Of a DNA stretch of 64,000 nt, positions 61,589 to 64,000 are shown piece by piece. The stretch's first letter is position 1; the number at the start of each line of letters is the position of its first letter. A model generated the notes under the pieces. The model was given only the letters and a program-made list of their open reading frames with translations, was not told where the DNA came from and searched no databases. Location of the stretch: the NCBI GenBank assembly GCA_023078555.1, contig CM041201.1, positions 191,213-255,212 on the forward strand, given 5' to 3'. The position numbers were made by a program, and so were the translations under genes. This DNA comes from Ulva prolifera (taxonomy: Eukaryota > Chlorophyta > Ulvophyceae > Ulvales > Ulvaceae).

Positions 61589-62812
61589 GTGACCCCGGAC
61601 TGCATCGAGAAACCACACATTCACGGAAGCAGCCCGCTCCTCGCCCAGCGCCCGGGTGGCTCTGTCGAGGAGCTCCGCAGTGGCATGTGCTACCTCCCCA
61701 CCCTGCAGGAAGCGCAGCGGCAGGCACCCGATACCCTGGTGATATCATGCCACGATGACACCTACGTGCAGGGCAAAGCAGACAGTGTTGTGGCCGCCGC
61801 AACTGCGATCCTCTCGCGGCATGCATGCGACCGGGCCAAGACGGTCGTGTACTGCGCCGACCCGGGGAAAGCGCGCCATGCGGCGGCACAGCTGCAGGCC
61901 ACAGTGGCGGCGGCCGGACCCGTCGTGTGCGGCACCCCGCTTCGCACACAGGCGTTTGTCAAGACATATGTGCAGCAGCGCACCCAGCACCCAGCACCCA
62001 GCACCCAGCACCCAGCACCCAGCACCCAGCACCCAGCACCCAGCACCCAGCACACGGCGGATCTGGTCGACAGGCTGGTACGGCTACCGCTGCCGGCCCA
62101 GTCGCAGTGGGCGATCCTGTACCACTGCCTCCAGCACCGGGAAGCACAGGTTCTCCGGAACACGCCGTGGGGTGCGCTCCGGGATTATCTGCCCACCGTT
62201 GAGCACGCCACGCCCCGCGGCCTCTGCAGCGTCATGGGAGTGTCTGACCTGACCCCTGACCAGGTCGTACAGGCCAGCCTGCCCAACCGCCACGGCGGCA
62301 TGGGGCTCCGGCATTACTGTGAGGACACAGCAGACGTGGCCCGCCTGTCCTCTGCAGCGCTGCCCCATCGTCCGCTCGCTGGGGGGGTTGAACGTGGCCA
62401 GCCGTTCTGTAGCGAGGCAGCCGTCGAGATGCAACTGCTGCTGGACAGGCTGCGCCGGGCATGGGGCGCCGCCATCCCCGGCGTCGCCGAATGCCCCACC
62501 AGCGTCGCGGCTTGGGCGCAGGACAGCACATCGAAGGTGAGGTTGACTCAGCTGCATCGCCTGCTCGCGCGCGCCGAGGCTGACGCTAGCACAGCTGCGG
62601 CCTTTGAGGCGCTCTGCGCTGCCACGGATGGGCGTTCAGCCAGTCTGGCAGCGGAAGCGCGCCTGCGCAGCTGCATGGGGGCCCTCGCGTCGGCATGGCT
62701 CACAGCGTTCCCTGGACCGGACACGGGTCTGTCCGACATGGAGTTCGGCGCGTACACCTGGCTGCGGCTCGGGGAAGCCCTCCTCCCGCGCCTCGGCGAA
62801 GACGGAGGCTAA
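61589..62812 (+). pseudogene. 5'-truncated reverse transcriptase of a non-LTR retroelement
   Basis: An open frame of about 407 codons without a proper ATG start. SCHDDTYVQG (about residues 53-62) is the palm motif C with the catalytic Asp pair. The downstream thumb region has LVRLPLPAQSQWAILYHCL and SLPNRHGGMGLRHY, typical of a retroelement RT family common in algae, oomycetes and some animals. Motifs before the palm C region are absent, so the copy is 5'-truncated or broken. The frame also contains a heptanucleotide repeat at 61981-62053 that adds about 24 residues of TQHPAPS repeats between the palm and thumb, which an active enzyme is unlikely to have. It ends at a stop (62812) before the endonuclease blocks. 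Confidence 0.75.
61981..62053. repeat. Heptamer (CACCCAG)n minisatellite inside the RT frame
   Basis: About ten CACCCAG units in a row. Because three units equal 21 bases, the array stays open and reads as a seven-residue repeat (TQHPAPS). Confidence 0.95.
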
Positions 62813-63923
62813 CCCTGCGGGCGGAGCGGGGAGGCGGGCACACACTCGCTGGTCTGCGCTCCTCTGTGGGGGACAGGCATCGTGCACAACCTGCTCGTCG
62901 AGATGTGGAGGTGCGTGATCGCGCGCAGCGGCATCATGTCGGCGGTGGCGCCGCACCTGAGTAGGCTCCTCAAGGGCCTCAGCCGCGGCCTCTCGGCTCG
63001 CTCCACGGCCGGTCACGCGTCACCCTCTACCACCTCCCAGCCCGCCAAAGCCTCGGCCGCGCCGCAACCCCTCTTGGCGCCCAGGTTCCCCCTCCCACCA
63101 CCTACGCAGCTGCTGTCGTGTCGACGGATGACGTCGGGATGGCGAGCCCACCCCCGGCACCCCCGGCCCCAGCCGGCCCCGCGGCAGCCGCAGGGGACCT
63201 CCCCCTGTGCGCCGACGGCCACTCGCCTGCCCTGCGACGGACAGCCGCACGCGAGCCCCGAGCAGGGCGCCCCACCGGCCACCGCCCGCAGGATGCGCAT
63301 GGGCGCCCAGCGAGGCGACATACTTGCGTGCTTTCTGGGCGCCCCAGTGATCGGCGACGTGTGTGTCACCCACCCGCTTGCAGGTTCCAATGTTCGCGCT
63401 GCGGCGCTGCGGCGCCTCGGCGGAGGCCGCTGACCGGCGGACGTGCGACAAGTACGGCCGCGCAGGTGTCGGGGGGCTCAGCCTGGTCCCGCTGTCGCAT
63501 GATTCATACGGGCACGTGGGCCAGGCTGCGTTTGCGTTCCTCAACAGGCTTGCCGATGTGGCTGCAGGGGCGGGAGCGGTCTCTCAACGGCGGTTCCTGG
63601 AGAACGCAATGCGCGACATCTCCATGTCGCTCTGCCGCGCCGTCGCGCATCAGGTTCACGCCGCTGCCCCGCTAATGGCCCGCGGGCAAGGCAGTCTTGA
63701 CGGGACTTGCGGTCCCATGCAATTACCTCTCGCCGCTCACAGGCCATCCGGCGTGAGCGGCGAGCCGCCCGCGGCGTCCCCGCCCCTCCGACCGGGCATC
63801 GGCTGCGGCTCGAGCACTTGGCTTGCCGGCGCGCGCCGCCTCTTCCGCGTGACCCGGCGCCCGGACACATCCCGTGGGTGCTGGGCCTTGAGCGTGCTGT
63901 GTCCTGAATGGGTCGGCGGATGA
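62813..63923 (+). pseudogene. Endonuclease-like C-terminal region of the retroelement, frameshifted
   Basis: Conserved blocks appear in order but in different frames: IVHNLLVEMWRCVIARSG (from 62879), QRGDILACFL and GDVCVTHPLAGS (about 63310-63400), then CDKYGRAGVGGLSLVPLSHD and GHVGQAAFAFLNRLAD (63440-63560), and LCRAVAHQVHAA. The RPGD(I)...DV.VTHP...K.Y...PL layout resembles a PD-(D/E)XK (restriction-like) endonuclease, as in site-specific non-LTR elements; this assignment is inferred. The frame changes indicate an inactive copy or unrecognised splicing. The region continues towards the window end. Confidence 0.6.
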
Positions 63924-64000
63924 CGGCGCTGCCGTCTTGTTCCGCCGCTCAGGGCTGATCTGTTCAGGGGCGGGAGTGAAGCGGGGGACGGCTGCGGTAG

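Overview
The window is nuclear DNA from a eukaryote, most probably a unicellular green alga (Chlorophyta). Every confident gene is split by short spliceosomal introns. Exons are GC-rich with third positions mostly G or C, introns and spacers are lower in GC, and most 5' splice sites read GTGCGn, GTGAGn or GTGTGn. Putative TGTAA polyadenylation signals follow several stops, as is usual in chlorophytes. The gene content fits: a signal-peptide/transmembrane/kinase receptor protein, a probable thylakoid-lumen TPR protein and Patched/NPC1-like permeases. The species cannot be named from the sequence alone.

Layout. 192-3891 (+): five-exon protein with two C-terminal hnRNP Q/SYNCRIP-type acidic domains. 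5102-13502 (-): nine-exon receptor-like protein kinase. 13503-19229: gene-poor DNA with dispersed repeats and two perfect palindromes. About 19230-21253 (+): class-3 lipase, 5' end open. 22139-23919 (-): SFT2-type Golgi membrane protein. 25464-29707 (-): cysteine-rich zinc-finger-like plus DUF2786 protein. 31532-32970 (+): plastid-targeted TPR protein with an apparent GC-AG intron. 36538-42474 and 45118-53688 (both +): a tandem pair of 12-TM Patched/NPC1-type RND permeases. Their exon lengths and phases match almost exactly, but the second copy has one extra intron and carries SINEs and a retroelement fragment in its introns. 54557-55309 (-): a doubtful ORF. 57178-59832 (-): FAD monooxygenase resembling kynurenine 3-monooxygenase with a C-terminal membrane anchor. 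61589-63923 (+): 5'-truncated and frameshifted non-LTR retroelement carrying the end of a reverse transcriptase and an endonuclease-like region.

The genes do not form a pathway or operon; this is an ordinary eukaryotic neighbourhood. Five encode membrane, secretory or lipid proteins (receptor kinase, lipase, SFT2, two permeases), but no functional link is shown. The intervening DNA is shaped by mobile elements: at least three dispersed short-repeat families (A, B, C), many copies lying in introns; a tRNA-like B box marks family B as probable SINEs. Microsatellites, minisatellites and long perfect inverted repeats occur mainly in introns.

Exon boundaries were worked out by hand from conserved protein blocks, GT/AG sites and phase bookkeeping. 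For seven genes the exons sum to an intact frame. No RNA evidence or database search was available.
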